A stretch of 64,000 bases of DNA from JBOGOC01 sp050747525 (lineage in GTDB: Bacteria > Acidobacteriota > Polarisedimenticolia > JACPZX01 > DASXTC01): positions 1 through 64,000 of the forward strand of contig JBOGOC010000010.1 in assembly GCA_050747525.1 (NCBI GenBank), read 5' to 3'. Below, one piece after another: positions 27,261 through 35,956 of this stretch (its first letter is position 1; each line of letters starts with the position of its first letter). Below the pieces are notes generated by a model, which saw nothing but the letters and a program-made list of their open reading frames with translations, did no database searches and was not told the DNA's origin. The translations under genes and the position numbers were made by a program.

Positions 27261-27584
27261 TCACATTCCCGTGACGCGGGTCTGCGTCACTGTGGGCAGC
27301 AGCGGCGTCCCCGTCGGCGCGCAGAGGGCCTGGCTGTCGAGCAGGAGCAGCGGCTGTCCGTTGGAGGCCAGACGCGTCGCCGCCGTGACGAACTGGGCGG
27401 TCACGCAGGGGCCGTTGGCGGCGGGGGGCGGCGGCAGAGCGCATCCGGCGACAAGGTACGGGGAGGTCATGAGGGCCGTCGGCTGTCCGGACACGAGGAC
27501 TCGGGGATTGACGACGGTGGGCTGGGCCTGCCCGCCATGCGAGCAGAGGACCGTGGCGCCCAGATGCACGACGAATCCCGGCAC
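27261..27584 (-). CDS. PAAR-like spike-tip protein
   Basis: 107 residues, starting with GTG preceded by a GGGGGAAG site. It has the compact Gly/Pro/Cys-containing layout of PAAR-like tip proteins of contractile systems (HLGATVLCSHGGQAQPTV, VLVSGQPTALMTSPYLVAGC, TRLASNGQPLLLLDSQALCA). Cys14, His16 and the Cys residues near 48, 59 and 88 could coordinate the metal that sharpens the tip. Its place between the spike (gpV) and gp25 genes fits the same role. The closest assignment is a PAAR-like/DUF4280-type protein rather than canonical PAAR. Confidence 0.75.
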   Translation of the reverse strand: MPGFVVHLGATVLCSHGGQAQPTVVNPRVLVSGQPTALMTSPYLVAGCALPPPPAANGPCVTAQFVTAATRLASNGQPLLLLDSQALCAPTGTPLLPTVTQTRVTGM

Positions 27585-27594
27585 ACTTCCCCCT

Positions 27595-28128
27595 TCAGAT
27601 CACGGTCAACGCGCCGTTGTTGATGGTCACCGTCGGCCCGGTCATGAGGATCGTCGCCCCCTTGCCGTTGGAGATGGTGATGCCGACGTCGTTCACCAGA
27701 ATGAAAGCGCCGGTCAGGCTCTTGAGCATGATGCCGCCCGTAGGCCCGGGTAGGTCGCTGATCACGATCGTGTTCTGTCCCGCGGTCTGGAGCACGATGC
27801 TGGGCGAGACCGGCAGTCCCGCCCGGGCAAGTGGCGGGATGTCCGAGGGGGCCCCCCAGCGGCAGCCGGTCCAGATGGGGTAGTTCGGATCCCCCTGCTC
27901 GAACTCCACCCACACCCCCGCGCCGATGGGAGGCACGAGAAATACGCCCATGGGCGGGCCGGTCGGGCCGGCCAGCGGCGCGCACGGGACGGCCCAGCTC
28001 GAAGGTGTGAGGCCCGTCACGTCCGGCACCTCCACCAGCAGGCGCCCTACCTGCATGGGATCGAGATTGTTCAGGACGGTTCCGCGATATTTTCCGTAGT
28101 ACCGGGATCTCACGTTTCCGTCGGTCAT
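27595..28128 (-). CDS. phage baseplate assembly protein V / spike OB-fold protein
   Basis: 177 residues. The N-terminus YYGKYRGTVLNNLDPMQVGR and VGVWVEF-type core (PPIGAGVWVEFEQGDPNYPI, WTGCRWG) match the gpV/gp5 OB-fold that sits below the hub. The C-terminal 80 residues are short repetitive strands (NDVGITISNGKGATILMTG, PTVTINNGALTVI) expected of the trimeric beta-prism needle. Its ATG overlaps the stop of the hub gene. Hub and spike are encoded separately here, as in P2 and Afp8-like systems split in two, not as one VgrG. Confidence 0.88.
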   Translation of the reverse strand: MTDGNVRSRYYGKYRGTVLNNLDPMQVGRLLVEVPDVTGLTPSSWAVPCAPLAGPTGPPMGVFLVPPIGAGVWVEFEQGDPNYPIWTGCRWGAPSDIPPLARAGLPVSPSIVLQTAGQNTIVISDLPGPTGGIMLKSLTGAFILVNDVGITISNGKGATILMTGPTVTINNGALTVI

Positions 28129-29252
28129 GGCACCACCGTGGGTGTGAGCGAGATCAGCCCGTCGCGCGAGAGGCTGAAGCTCTGCTTGTACTCGCCCCGC
28201 TTGATGTTGTGGGTCACGCTCTTGACGTAATAGAGGCCGTCATAGGCCAGGCTGGCTCCGCGGACCCCCACGAGCTGGCGCGACTTGAGCACGCGCCCGT
28301 ACCGGACCACGTTCAACGAGCCGTTCGCGGCGATCGAGTCGTTGGACGTGAAGGAAATCCCCAGGGCTCGCGACATCGCCTTGATCATGGTCAGCTTGGT
28401 GCCGTATTCGTAGAACTCGAGCTTCGCCGGAAGCGGGAGCTTGGCGCCGAGCGGCGGCCGCAGCACGCTGATGTTCGGGACCGGGACGGCGATCGGTATC
28501 TTCTTCGTCGCGGGGTCCATGATTGTCAGGACAGTGACCTTCTTGGTGAGGCCGTCGAAGCTGAAGTGAAGCGTTTCCACGTTGGAGCTGGCGTCCATGT
28601 TCACGTTCAGCGCCGGCTGCGGGTTGGGGATCCGGATGTCCGGCCCCCAGTAGGCGATGTTGGCGCCCGGCACCGGCCCGGGCTCAACGTAGAAGACGTA
28701 GCCGTTCTGACTGGCGAGCTGCCGGATGTAGGCCAGATCGGTCCCGGTCTGCGTCGGGACCTCCTCCGTGGGCAGGGGCACGTTGGGGAAGACCTGCGGC
28801 ATCACGAGCGGGACGATTCCGAGCACCGCGTACTTGGCGAGGATCACCGCCACCCGCGCGGAATCGGACATCCCGGGAAAGCGCATGAAGGGCATCTCGA
28901 CCACGTCCATCAGCACGCTCAGGTCCTCGCCGGTGATCGTGATCGTGGAGCGACCAGGCTCCTCGGAGGGCGCCACCTCCTGCCGCGTGACCATCCCGTC
29001 GGCCAGGACGTTGGGGATCCCGTTGACGGTTGCGATGAGGATCACGCGGGTGGTGATGGGGTCCAGAAAGCCGGCAGGCAGCATGGTGTTGAGGAGGGAG
29101 GAGGTCTTGCCCACGCCGAAGGTGAGCTGGAAGGCGGTCTTGTCGATGCCGCTCGTGACCTGCGCGCTCACGAGCGCGTCCACCACCGACTGGGGAGCCG
29201 GCAGCGGCACCGCGGGCCCGATCAGCAGGGTGAGATAGACGCCCTTAAGCAC
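28125..29252 (-). CDS. gpD/VgrG-N-like baseplate hub protein
   Basis: 375 residues, GTG start overlapping the LysM gene. It resembles P2 gpD late-control / T4 gp27-type hub proteins: ITGEDLSVLMDVVEMPFMRF, a conserved LAYIRQLASQNGYVFYVEPG segment, and a C-terminal end GLYYVKSVTHNIKRGEYKQS. The hub forms a trimer that adapts the sixfold tube to the threefold spike. Position between LysM and spike genes follows the usual CIS order. Confidence 0.87.
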   Translation of the reverse strand: MLKGVYLTLLIGPAVPLPAPQSVVDALVSAQVTSGIDKTAFQLTFGVGKTSSLLNTMLPAGFLDPITTRVILIATVNGIPNVLADGMVTRQEVAPSEEPGRSTITITGEDLSVLMDVVEMPFMRFPGMSDSARVAVILAKYAVLGIVPLVMPQVFPNVPLPTEEVPTQTGTDLAYIRQLASQNGYVFYVEPGPVPGANIAYWGPDIRIPNPQPALNVNMDASSNVETLHFSFDGLTKKVTVLTIMDPATKKIPIAVPVPNISVLRPPLGAKLPLPAKLEFYEYGTKLTMIKAMSRALGISFTSNDSIAANGSLNVVRYGRVLKSRQLVGVRGASLAYDGLYYVKSVTHNIKRGEYKQSFSLSRDGLISLTPTVVP

Positions 29253-29556
29253 GGCGAGGCCCCGGGATGCCTTCCGGCATCGTGATGCGCAGCCTGCGGC
29301 CCGGAGTCTCGACGAGCTCGTCGGGACGCAGGGCTGCGTTGGCGTCGCACACTCGCCAGAACTGCTCCGGATCGCCCAGGTACCGGGCGGTGATCGTGTC
29401 CAGGCGGTCTCCTTCCATCACCGTGTGCTCGACGAGCGGCTCGAACCGCTCGGGCGGCGGGACGATGCGGCGGCGCAGGTAGACGATGATGGTTCCGTCG
29501 GGCATCTCCAGCTCGAGCTGCTCGATGTCGTGGTAGCGGCTGTTGATGTCGAACAT
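29245..29556 (-). CDS. LysM-domain baseplate protein
   Basis: 103 residues. A LysM-like fold is seen at about residues 42-95 (VEHTVMEGDRLDTITARYLG, DPEQFWRVCDANAALRP). In eCIS and phage tails, such LysM proteins (gp53-like; fused as the C-terminus of Afp7) lie between tube initiator and hub. ATG 29556 is preferred over GTG 29562 because GAGG sits at the proper distance. It is separated by seven bases from the upstream CIS-tube-like gene, consistent with Afp7 being split into two genes. Confidence 0.85.
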   Translation of the reverse strand: MFDINSRYHDIEQLELEMPDGTIIVYLRRRIVPPPERFEPLVEHTVMEGDRLDTITARYLGDPEQFWRVCDANAALRPDELVETPGRRLRITMPEGIPGPRRA

Positions 29557-29563
29557 CAGCACC

Positions 29564-30223
29564 TCACGGAATCCGACTCACGCCGAGAGCCCCCAGGGTC
29601 CCGCCATGGGCCATGGCGGCCAGGGTCTCCTTCTGCTGGTGGTATGCCATGTAGAGGCTGGCCCCTTTGTGGCTGAACTCCAGATCGTTGACGCTCAGGA
29701 CGTGCATGCCGATGCTGACCTTGGCCCGGATGGGGTTGAGCGACGGGTCGAAGGCCTCCTCGGTGATACTGAACTCGGTGATGCGGACAGGAAGGATGCG
29801 GTTCTTGCTCCAGATGAACAGAGTCAGCGGGGCTTCCATGGGCACGATCTCCAGCGTGCCGCTCTGCGCGAGCTGGTTGTTGGATTGGATGAGGGCGCTG
29901 CCGGGGTAGACCACGGTCTCGAGCGCGGCGAGCGCCGCGTGGATGCCGAGCGTGGCCGTGGTCGTATTCTGCTCCGGGAACTCGAGCTGATCGGTGGCGT
30001 CAATCTCGGCGTCCAGCTTGATGGTTTCCACCGGCGGCCCCGTCAGACGCAGGGCCTCGGAGCGGTCGCCGGCCTCGCCCGTGGTCCCTTTCACCTGCAG
30101 CGTGCGCGTCAGGACCTCGGGGTTGTACTGGAGCGCGATGACACGAAGCACCTGCGACGTAGAGGGATCGATCAGGACGATCCCGCCTTTCAGCAGCTTG
30201 GGGGAGCCCGGGAAGGTGCTCAT
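29564..30223 (-). CDS. CIS tube protein family / Afp7 N-terminal-like protein
   Basis: 219 residues, matching the contractile injection system tube-type family: LIDPSTSQVLRVIALQYNPE, ETIKLDAEIDATDQLEFPEQ, FIWSKNRILPVRITEFSITE and EFSHKGASLYMAYHQQKETL. In Afp/PVC particles the corresponding Afp7 N-terminal part forms a tube-initiating ring above the hub. It is encoded directly before the LysM gene. Its ATG overlaps the DUF4157 stop codon (ATGA). Confidence 0.85.
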   Translation of the reverse strand: MSTFPGSPKLLKGGIVLIDPSTSQVLRVIALQYNPEVLTRTLQVKGTTGEAGDRSEALRLTGPPVETIKLDAEIDATDQLEFPEQNTTTATLGIHAALAALETVVYPGSALIQSNNQLAQSGTLEIVPMEAPLTLFIWSKNRILPVRITEFSITEEAFDPSLNPIRAKVSIGMHVLSVNDLEFSHKGASLYMAYHQQKETLAAMAHGGTLGALGVSRIP

Positions 30224-33200
30224 GATTCCGTGACCTTCTCCGATGCGGAGCCGAAGATCTCGCCCAGGATCCGCTTCAGGTTGTCGGTGGAGATGTCCGG
30301 CTTCTTCAGGGTGACCTCATCGAGAGTGGGCAGCTTGATGCCGGTGTCGTCCGCATATTCGAAGGGCGCGCTGAGGTAGAACCCGATCCCCGTGTTGATG
30401 GTCTTCTTGGCCAGCGTCCAGTCCTTGCGGGTGTCGGCCGTCAGGCCGAAGGCGCCGGCCCAAGCCCTCACGAAGGCGGTCAGCGAAAGACCCAGAAGGA
30501 GCTTCGTATCGATGCCGGCGACGAGCTTGGCCGTCAGACGCTTCTTCTTGTACTCAGCCTGGAAATTCGCGAAGGCGCCGGCGGTCAGCATCAGATCCCC
30601 CTGCAGGCGAAGCCCGCCTTCGGCCCCCGCGCTGCCGACCACGATGTCGATCTGCGCCCCGACCGTTCCCTCGATGAAGGCGGAGAGCGTGGCCGAGGCT
30701 GGGATCTTCACCGTGCCGGTGACCGTGAGCGATAGATCCGGATCGGACTCCAGCGGGTCGAAGTTTGCGGAGAACTTCATGGGCTCGAGGGCGCCGGGCC
30801 CGAAGCTATAGGCGACCCCCACGCCGCCCCGGATGTGGCATACGAGGCCGGACTTGCCGATGGACGCCCCGGGTATCGGGATCGGCACGTCCACGCTGAA
30901 GAGCTCCTTCTTGTCGCCGTACCCCTTGAAGAGCTCGTAGCGGGTGATGAGCAGTTCGCCGAGGATGTGCAGCTTCTCCTGCTTGTCGAGCTCCACCGTG
31001 CCGGTGACGATGATGTTCTCTTTGATCTGGTAGCTGATGCTCCCCTTGCCGGTGAACTTGCCGTCCGAGTGCAGCTCGACCTCGACGTTCCCCTCGGCCT
31101 TGCCCTTCTTGACCTTGAGGTTCCCTTTGCCGGAGACCTTGACCGGCCCGTCCTTGGCGATTTTGAAGATCACCGGGTCCAGCCGGCCGCCCAGTCCGAT
31201 GGCCGGGATCTTGAATCCCGTCGCGCCCCGGGCGACCAGAACGTCCTTGCCCAGGTTGTATTCGACCTTCACGGTCGTATCGTCCAGCTTGGGAAACCGG
31301 AAGGTCCCCCCGCCGAACAGAATCCAGTCCTGTTTGTCCTTCTTCAGTCCCATTTCGGCGGTGTTGTCGCCGGGGAAGACGGCGTCGATCTTTCCGGTAA
31401 AGGCGAGCCCTCCCTTATCGATCCGTCCGTCGAAACCCCCACTGACGGAGACGGAGGAACCAAGCTTGATGTTCTCGCTCTTGATGTGGATGTTGGTGAC
31501 CCATTCGTCCCGTCCGCCGCCGCCGCGATAGGTGATGTCGCTCTCGGCCGTCTCCATCTTGGGGATGTTGACCGAGAGCTTTCCCTGGGCCGTGAACCCC
31601 GCGCCGTCGGTCCCCACGGTCAGCGAGGCCTTTGCGAGTGGATTCTCAGCCGCGCCCATCTGCATTTCGACCACCCCCTGGGGCTTGAACTCCGGGGCGA
31701 GCTGCAGCTCGATCGCGGCCTTGGTCACGCGCATGCCGAGGACGGAGCGCTTCTTCAGCTCGTCCTCCTTGAGCCCTTTAATGACCTCCAAGACGCCCTG
31801 CGAGTACTTGACTCCCAGCTGGCCGATCAGCGGCACTGACGGTTTGATGTATCCGTGCCAATCGAGGCCGCCGGTCTCGTTCAGCGTCAGCGAGGTGATG
31901 GCCCCGGGGCTCAGGTATTTGTATGTGAAACCGAGGCCTTTGATCTGTTTCGACGTCGCATCCAGCATGAGTCTCCCGTCTGGTGAGACAGTGAGCATGA
32001 CGGCGGGACTCTTCTCGTCGATGGCAATGGGCATCGCGCTCGTGTCGATCTGTGCCGTGATGATGTCCGGAGTTGTCTTGGTCTTGAACTTGTGACGAAG
32101 CTCGGCGAGGATCAGCCCGGGGATCAGGCTGGCCGCCGCCTTGTTCTCGGGGTCGCCGGCGATACTGACGACCGCGCCCTTGGTCGTCGCGAAGGTGACC
32201 GGCACCTTGAGCATGGCTGATCCGGAGCCCGAGGATATTGGATAGTCGACCCGCTCGACGGCGGCTTCGTTGGCAGCGTCTCCGCCCTCGCCCGCGCCGC
32301 TGGTATCGATCACGGAGTAGGCGAGCACGCCCGGATACGCGGCGAAATCGGTCTCGGCGAAGCAGATTTTCAGCGGGTCCTGTTCATTCTGGACACCGTA
32401 TGTGAGACGCGATGGCGGAGGCAGTGTGTCGCCGACCTTCCACACGGGCACGCCGATCGGCCCGAACTCCGCGCTCTCTCGGATTTCCTGGTAGAGACTT
32501 CGGTATCCCTCGAGCTTTGTCACCTTGTCGGCAGCGCCGTCGATTGTGGTCGCGTCGTACACCTCGGACTGCGCGAAATCGACAAAGTCTGGCTTGAGCT
32601 GAGCGCCTTGGCGGGGCCTGGCGGCCGCCGCGTCAGCGCGCCCCTCCTCGAGTGCCGCGGGGTCCACCGGAATGGTCACGGAACGAGGGACCTCGGATGT
32701 CTTCGGCGCGGAAGGGGACTTCGCGCCCGGTTTCCGAGTCGAGCCGCCGCTTCGGAAGTGATCGAAGGCCTCATTGATCATGTATTGAGTGGGCTCGGTC
32801 CTGGGGTTGGCTTCCGACGGCTGCAGCGGCGAGTGGTTGGTGTGCGCGTACCGCCCTCGCTGATTCTTGAAATGCTGCGCGATGCGAAGCTCCGCGGCCT
32901 CTGCCACCAGCTGAGTGAACGCGCCCGGAGCTTTGCTTGCGGCGGCGGCCGCTCCAGTGCCGACTGCTCGCGTCTTGAGAATGTTGCCCAGCTCATCGTT
33001 CAGTCTTCGTTTCGTCCCGGCGGGACAGGCGCCCCACGGGGCGCGGTGAAGTGAAACGGTCGATGCTCCTTGAGGCAACCCGGGAACAGGCCGTCCGCTC
33101 AGCACGGCCGCGGCTGCAGCCGTTGCCTGGTGCTCGGCGGGATCGTTCTCCGACGAAAGGGTCAGGTCCTCGCTGGAGCGATGTAGCCCGCCCTGCTGCA

Positions 33201-33660
33201 CGGTGTGTGCGAGCTCGTGGGCGAGGAGTGCCGCTCCGTCATCCGTTGCAGGCCGATACTGCTGCTCGGCAAAGACAATGTCCTGACCTACCGTATAGGC
33301 CCTCGCGCTCACCGCGCGCGCGGACTCGCCGGCCTGCGCGTCGTCGTGGATGCGCACGTGGCCGAAGTCATGGCCGAAGCGCGACTCCATGAAGCTGCGC
33401 GTAGGGGCATCGAGCGGGCGGCCCGGCGAGGAGAGGGTCCGGCTCACGCTGGCCGGGACCGCAGCTGGGCGCGGTCCACCGGTGGGGGCCATCTGGACGA
33501 CCTGTTTCTCCTTCTTCTCGCATTCGGTGCACTTGACCCCCGAATCCGCGCGAGGCCCGCAGGAGCAGGCGCGCTGCAGCAGGGGGGCCCTCGCGGACAG
33601 CAGGGAGCGCGGCGCCGGCGCGGCCGGCGCGGCGGTCTTGAGCAGAGCGCGCCCGCTCAT
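30220..33660 (-). CDS. DUF4157 (eCIS core) protein, large candidate cargo
   Basis: 1146 residues. Four Cys at positions 32, 34, 44 and 47 (ACSCG...CTEC) form the N-terminal cluster common in DUF4157 proteins. DUF4157 follows at about 75-160: FMESRFGHDFGHVRIHDD, AYTVGQDIVFAEQQY and the HExxH motif HELAH at 148-152. Beyond about 430 the chain becomes a long, repetitive beta-rich region (AEMGLKKDKQDWILFGGGTF, LKVKKGKAEGNVEVELHSDG), resembling nested amphipathic strands, up to the end. Family knowledge: DUF4157 marks eCIS loci and is found on many effectors and loading domains. The C-terminal part therefore could be payload or a tape-measure-like filler. It uses ATGA overlaps at both ends. No toxin motif was recognised. 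Confidence 0.85.
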   Translation of the reverse strand: MSGRALLKTAAPAAPAPRSLLSARAPLLQRACSCGPRADSGVKCTECEKKEKQVVQMAPTGGPRPAAVPASVSRTLSSPGRPLDAPTRSFMESRFGHDFGHVRIHDDAQAGESARAVSARAYTVGQDIVFAEQQYRPATDDGAALLAHELAHTVQQGGLHRSSEDLTLSSENDPAEHQATAAAAAVLSGRPVPGLPQGASTVSLHRAPWGACPAGTKRRLNDELGNILKTRAVGTGAAAAASKAPGAFTQLVAEAAELRIAQHFKNQRGRYAHTNHSPLQPSEANPRTEPTQYMINEAFDHFRSGGSTRKPGAKSPSAPKTSEVPRSVTIPVDPAALEEGRADAAAARPRQGAQLKPDFVDFAQSEVYDATTIDGAADKVTKLEGYRSLYQEIRESAEFGPIGVPVWKVGDTLPPPSRLTYGVQNEQDPLKICFAETDFAAYPGVLAYSVIDTSGAGEGGDAANEAAVERVDYPISSGSGSAMLKVPVTFATTKGAVVSIAGDPENKAAASLIPGLILAELRHKFKTKTTPDIITAQIDTSAMPIAIDEKSPAVMLTVSPDGRLMLDATSKQIKGLGFTYKYLSPGAITSLTLNETGGLDWHGYIKPSVPLIGQLGVKYSQGVLEVIKGLKEDELKKRSVLGMRVTKAAIELQLAPEFKPQGVVEMQMGAAENPLAKASLTVGTDGAGFTAQGKLSVNIPKMETAESDITYRGGGGRDEWVTNIHIKSENIKLGSSVSVSGGFDGRIDKGGLAFTGKIDAVFPGDNTAEMGLKKDKQDWILFGGGTFRFPKLDDTTVKVEYNLGKDVLVARGATGFKIPAIGLGGRLDPVIFKIAKDGPVKVSGKGNLKVKKGKAEGNVEVELHSDGKFTGKGSISYQIKENIIVTGTVELDKQEKLHILGELLITRYELFKGYGDKKELFSVDVPIPIPGASIGKSGLVCHIRGGVGVAYSFGPGALEPMKFSANFDPLESDPDLSLTVTGTVKIPASATLSAFIEGTVGAQIDIVVGSAGAEGGLRLQGDLMLTAGAFANFQAEYKKKRLTAKLVAGIDTKLLLGLSLTAFVRAWAGAFGLTADTRKDWTLAKKTINTGIGFYLSAPFEYADDTGIKLPTLDEVTLKKPDISTDNLKRILGEIFGSASEKVTES

Positions 33661-33986
33661 CGCACCGGCCCTCGGTGGATCGCTCCCGCGATCTGCGTTC
33701 CGAGGTCGGCCGGGTGCGTGCCCGGGGCGGCCCGAAAGCTGCCCGCGTCGATGGAGGGGGCGTCGGACGCGCTCCTCATGTAGGCCGGGACTCCACGCTC
33801 CGCGATCAGGCGCGTCAGCTCCTGCCGGGCCGCCCTGCCGATGCGGTCGGCGGCACCGGCCGGAAAGCCGAGGAGCACCAGTGTCTCGATGCGCAGATGG
33901 ACCGAGCCGCCGCCCTGTGACGGGCCGTTCCTCCGCACGGCCAAGCGGCGCCGCCCGGCTCGCCCCTGCGCGCGCGTCACACCCAT
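33657..33986 (-). CDS. small conserved protein between AAA ATPase and DUF4157 genes
   Basis: 109 residues, not recognised as a named family. The first 25 residues are basic (TRAQGRAGRRRLAVRRNG); the core LRIETLVLLGFPAGAADRIG and LTRLIAERGVP is a plausible alpha/beta fold. It starts inside the 3' end of the ATPase gene and its stop overlaps the DUF4157 start, so it is tightly coupled to both. The start codon at 33986 was chosen because it lies just before the ATPase stop. A chaperone or loading role for the DUF4157 protein is only an inference from location. Confidence 0.65.
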   Translation of the reverse strand: MGVTRAQGRAGRRRLAVRRNGPSQGGGSVHLRIETLVLLGFPAGAADRIGRAARQELTRLIAERGVPAYMRSASDAPSIDAGSFRAAPGTHPADLGTQIAGAIHRGPVR

Positions 33987-35956
33987 CCTCCGATCTCCGC
34001 CGTCGTGAGGGGCTTTTCGAGCTTGGCGCACTCGCTTCGGGCCGTGTGCAGGAGGTGCGTCATGCGGACGGGCTCGCCCAGGTCGGCCGCCAGAAACGCC
34101 GCGTTCAGCGCGATGTTTCGGATATGGCCTCCGGTCACGTTCAGGCGTGCCAGCTTGCGGATGTCGATGCCGTCGGTCGGTGTCCTGGGCGGAAAGGCCC
34201 GCTCCCAGATGCGCGCGCGGTGCGCGGCATCGGGGAAGGGGAACGGAATCACGAATCGGAAGCGCCGGAGAAACGCGGTGTCGAGCGCGTTGCGTCTGTT
34301 GGTCGTGAGGATGGCCAGGCCGCGGTACGACTCCATGCGCTGCAACAGGTAGCTGATCTCGATGTTCGCGTACCGGTCGTGGCTGTCATGGACTTCGCTA
34401 CGCTTGCCGAAGAGCGCGTCGGCTTCGTCGAACAGCAGGACGGCGCCGCTGTGCTCGGCCGCGTCGAAGACGCGCCGGAGGTTCTTCTCCGTCTCGCCGA
34501 TGTACTTGCTGGTGACCTGGCTGAGATCGATGCGGAAAAGATCGAGACGCAGGCCGTCCGCGCCCGCCAGCACCTCCGCCGCGAGGGTCTTGCCCGTGCC
34601 GCTGGGCCCCGCGAACAGAGCGGTGATGCCCAGGCCGCGGGAGACGTGCTCGGCGAATCCCCATGACTCGTAGACCGTCAGCCGTCCGCGCACGTGCGCG
34701 GCCATCTCGCGCAGGGTCTGAAGCTGCTCATCCGGGAGTACCAGGTCCATCCAGCGTGCGCGCGGCTCGAGACGCTCGGCCAGGCTGGACAACGCCATGC
34801 GCGCGTGAGACCGGCAGAGATCCCACAGGACCGGCCCGATCGTCTCTTCGTCTCCCGCGGCCAGGCGCCGGGCCGTGGCCGCGGTGGCCTGGATGCCGTC
34901 GGTATCCAGATGGAACTGGGAGACCACGGCGTCCAGTCCGCCGTTCAGGCGCTCGGCGGCAGGGCCCAGGGCCGTGGTCCAGAGCGCCCGCTGCTGCTCG
35001 GAGGTCGGCCGCGGGACCTCCAGCCGCAGGACCGCCGAGGCCGAGGCGTCGGGAGCACCGTTGCCGACGACGATGAGAAGGCCGTCGAAGTCCTCGGTGA
35101 GAAGCTGCGCCTGGCGCGTCGCGGACGGGTCGGAGTCCTCGCCGTCGAGCAACACCGCCGCCGGGTGCAGGACGGCCTCGCGCTCCAGAAGCCTCACGAA
35201 CACCGCGCGCTCGGCGGCCGTGGCAGGGATGTCCGAGGCGTGGAGCGCGTGCAGCCGGAGCCCCAGCGCCGCGCAGGCGGTGGCCGCGAGGCCCCGCTTG
35301 GAGCCGCGTGCCTCTCCGGTCAGGTGAACGATCGGGCGCTCGCAGTCCGGGGCCGACCACACGGCAATGATGCGCTCCGCGAGCAGGCGGTATGAGGCCG
35401 GCATAAACGCGGGCATGGGCACGGGGTCCAGGAGATCCCTCAGGCGGGGGTCGACATACGAGGCGCCGACCAGGTGGTGCAGGACGCGTTCGTCGATGCG
35501 CAGCGGACTCGTCATCATCGTCTCGCCGGCTCCCATCTCGACCAATCGCCAGCGGCGAAGCGGGCCCACGGGCGTCGTGGCGCTCCAGTGCGCGCCGGGC
35601 AGCGTCGTCAGCGCCAGGTGGAAGGTGGGATACGGGACGCGCGGATCGCGCAGGGCCTCGGCGCAGAGACGGGCGAAGCCGGCGTCGAGCTCCATCGCCG
35701 CGCACAGGAGCAGGATGTCCCGCTCGAACTGCGACAGCGAGAAGGCGGCGCATAGCTGATCGAGGGCCGCGGGGCGAGCGGACGGTGCCGCACGGGCTGC
35801 CGCCTCCTCGAGGGCCGCCGTGTGCCAGGGATCGGAGGCGTGGTCCTGTCCCGCGGACGCGGGATCGCAAAGGGCCGCCAGGTGCTGGCGCACGAGGGCG
35901 AGACGCGCGCTCAGGTACGCCTTGTTCGCCGCCTCCCACTCGCTCGGGGCGGTCAT
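33977..35956 (-). CDS. eCIS AAA+ ATPase with degenerate first AAA module
   Basis: 659 residues. The C-terminal AAA+ module has Walker A GPSGTGKT (450-457), Walker B VLLFDEADALFG (506-517), a sensor-like ILTTNRRNALD and arginines in FLRRFRFVIPFP. It matches Afp15/Pvc15-type and ATPase-family proteins of eCIS loci. An upstream module (about 200-330) keeps AAA-like spacing (HLTGEARGSKRGLAATA; AAVLLDGEDSD) but lacks the Gly-Lys-Thr loop, so it is probably inactive. In Afp the ATPase is needed for particle assembly or cargo loading and is not in the final particle. ATG 35956 overlaps the stop of the Pvc16-like gene. Confidence 0.9.
   Translation of the reverse strand: MTAPSEWEAANKAYLSARLALVRQHLAALCDPASAGQDHASDPWHTAALEEAAARAAPSARPAALDQLCAAFSLSQFERDILLLCAAMELDAGFARLCAEALRDPRVPYPTFHLALTTLPGAHWSATTPVGPLRRWRLVEMGAGETMMTSPLRIDERVLHHLVGASYVDPRLRDLLDPVPMPAFMPASYRLLAERIIAVWSAPDCERPIVHLTGEARGSKRGLAATACAALGLRLHALHASDIPATAAERAVFVRLLEREAVLHPAAVLLDGEDSDPSATRQAQLLTEDFDGLLIVVGNGAPDASASAVLRLEVPRPTSEQQRALWTTALGPAAERLNGGLDAVVSQFHLDTDGIQATAATARRLAAGDEETIGPVLWDLCRSHARMALSSLAERLEPRARWMDLVLPDEQLQTLREMAAHVRGRLTVYESWGFAEHVSRGLGITALFAGPSGTGKTLAAEVLAGADGLRLDLFRIDLSQVTSKYIGETEKNLRRVFDAAEHSGAVLLFDEADALFGKRSEVHDSHDRYANIEISYLLQRMESYRGLAILTTNRRNALDTAFLRRFRFVIPFPFPDAAHRARIWERAFPPRTPTDGIDIRKLARLNVTGGHIRNIALNAAFLAADLGEPVRMTHLLHTARSECAKLEKPLTTAEIGGWV

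Noticed and set aside
25262..27274. 670-residue plus-strand frame
   Set aside because: Antisense to baseplate J-like and gp25 genes, with Arg/His/Gly-rich composition.
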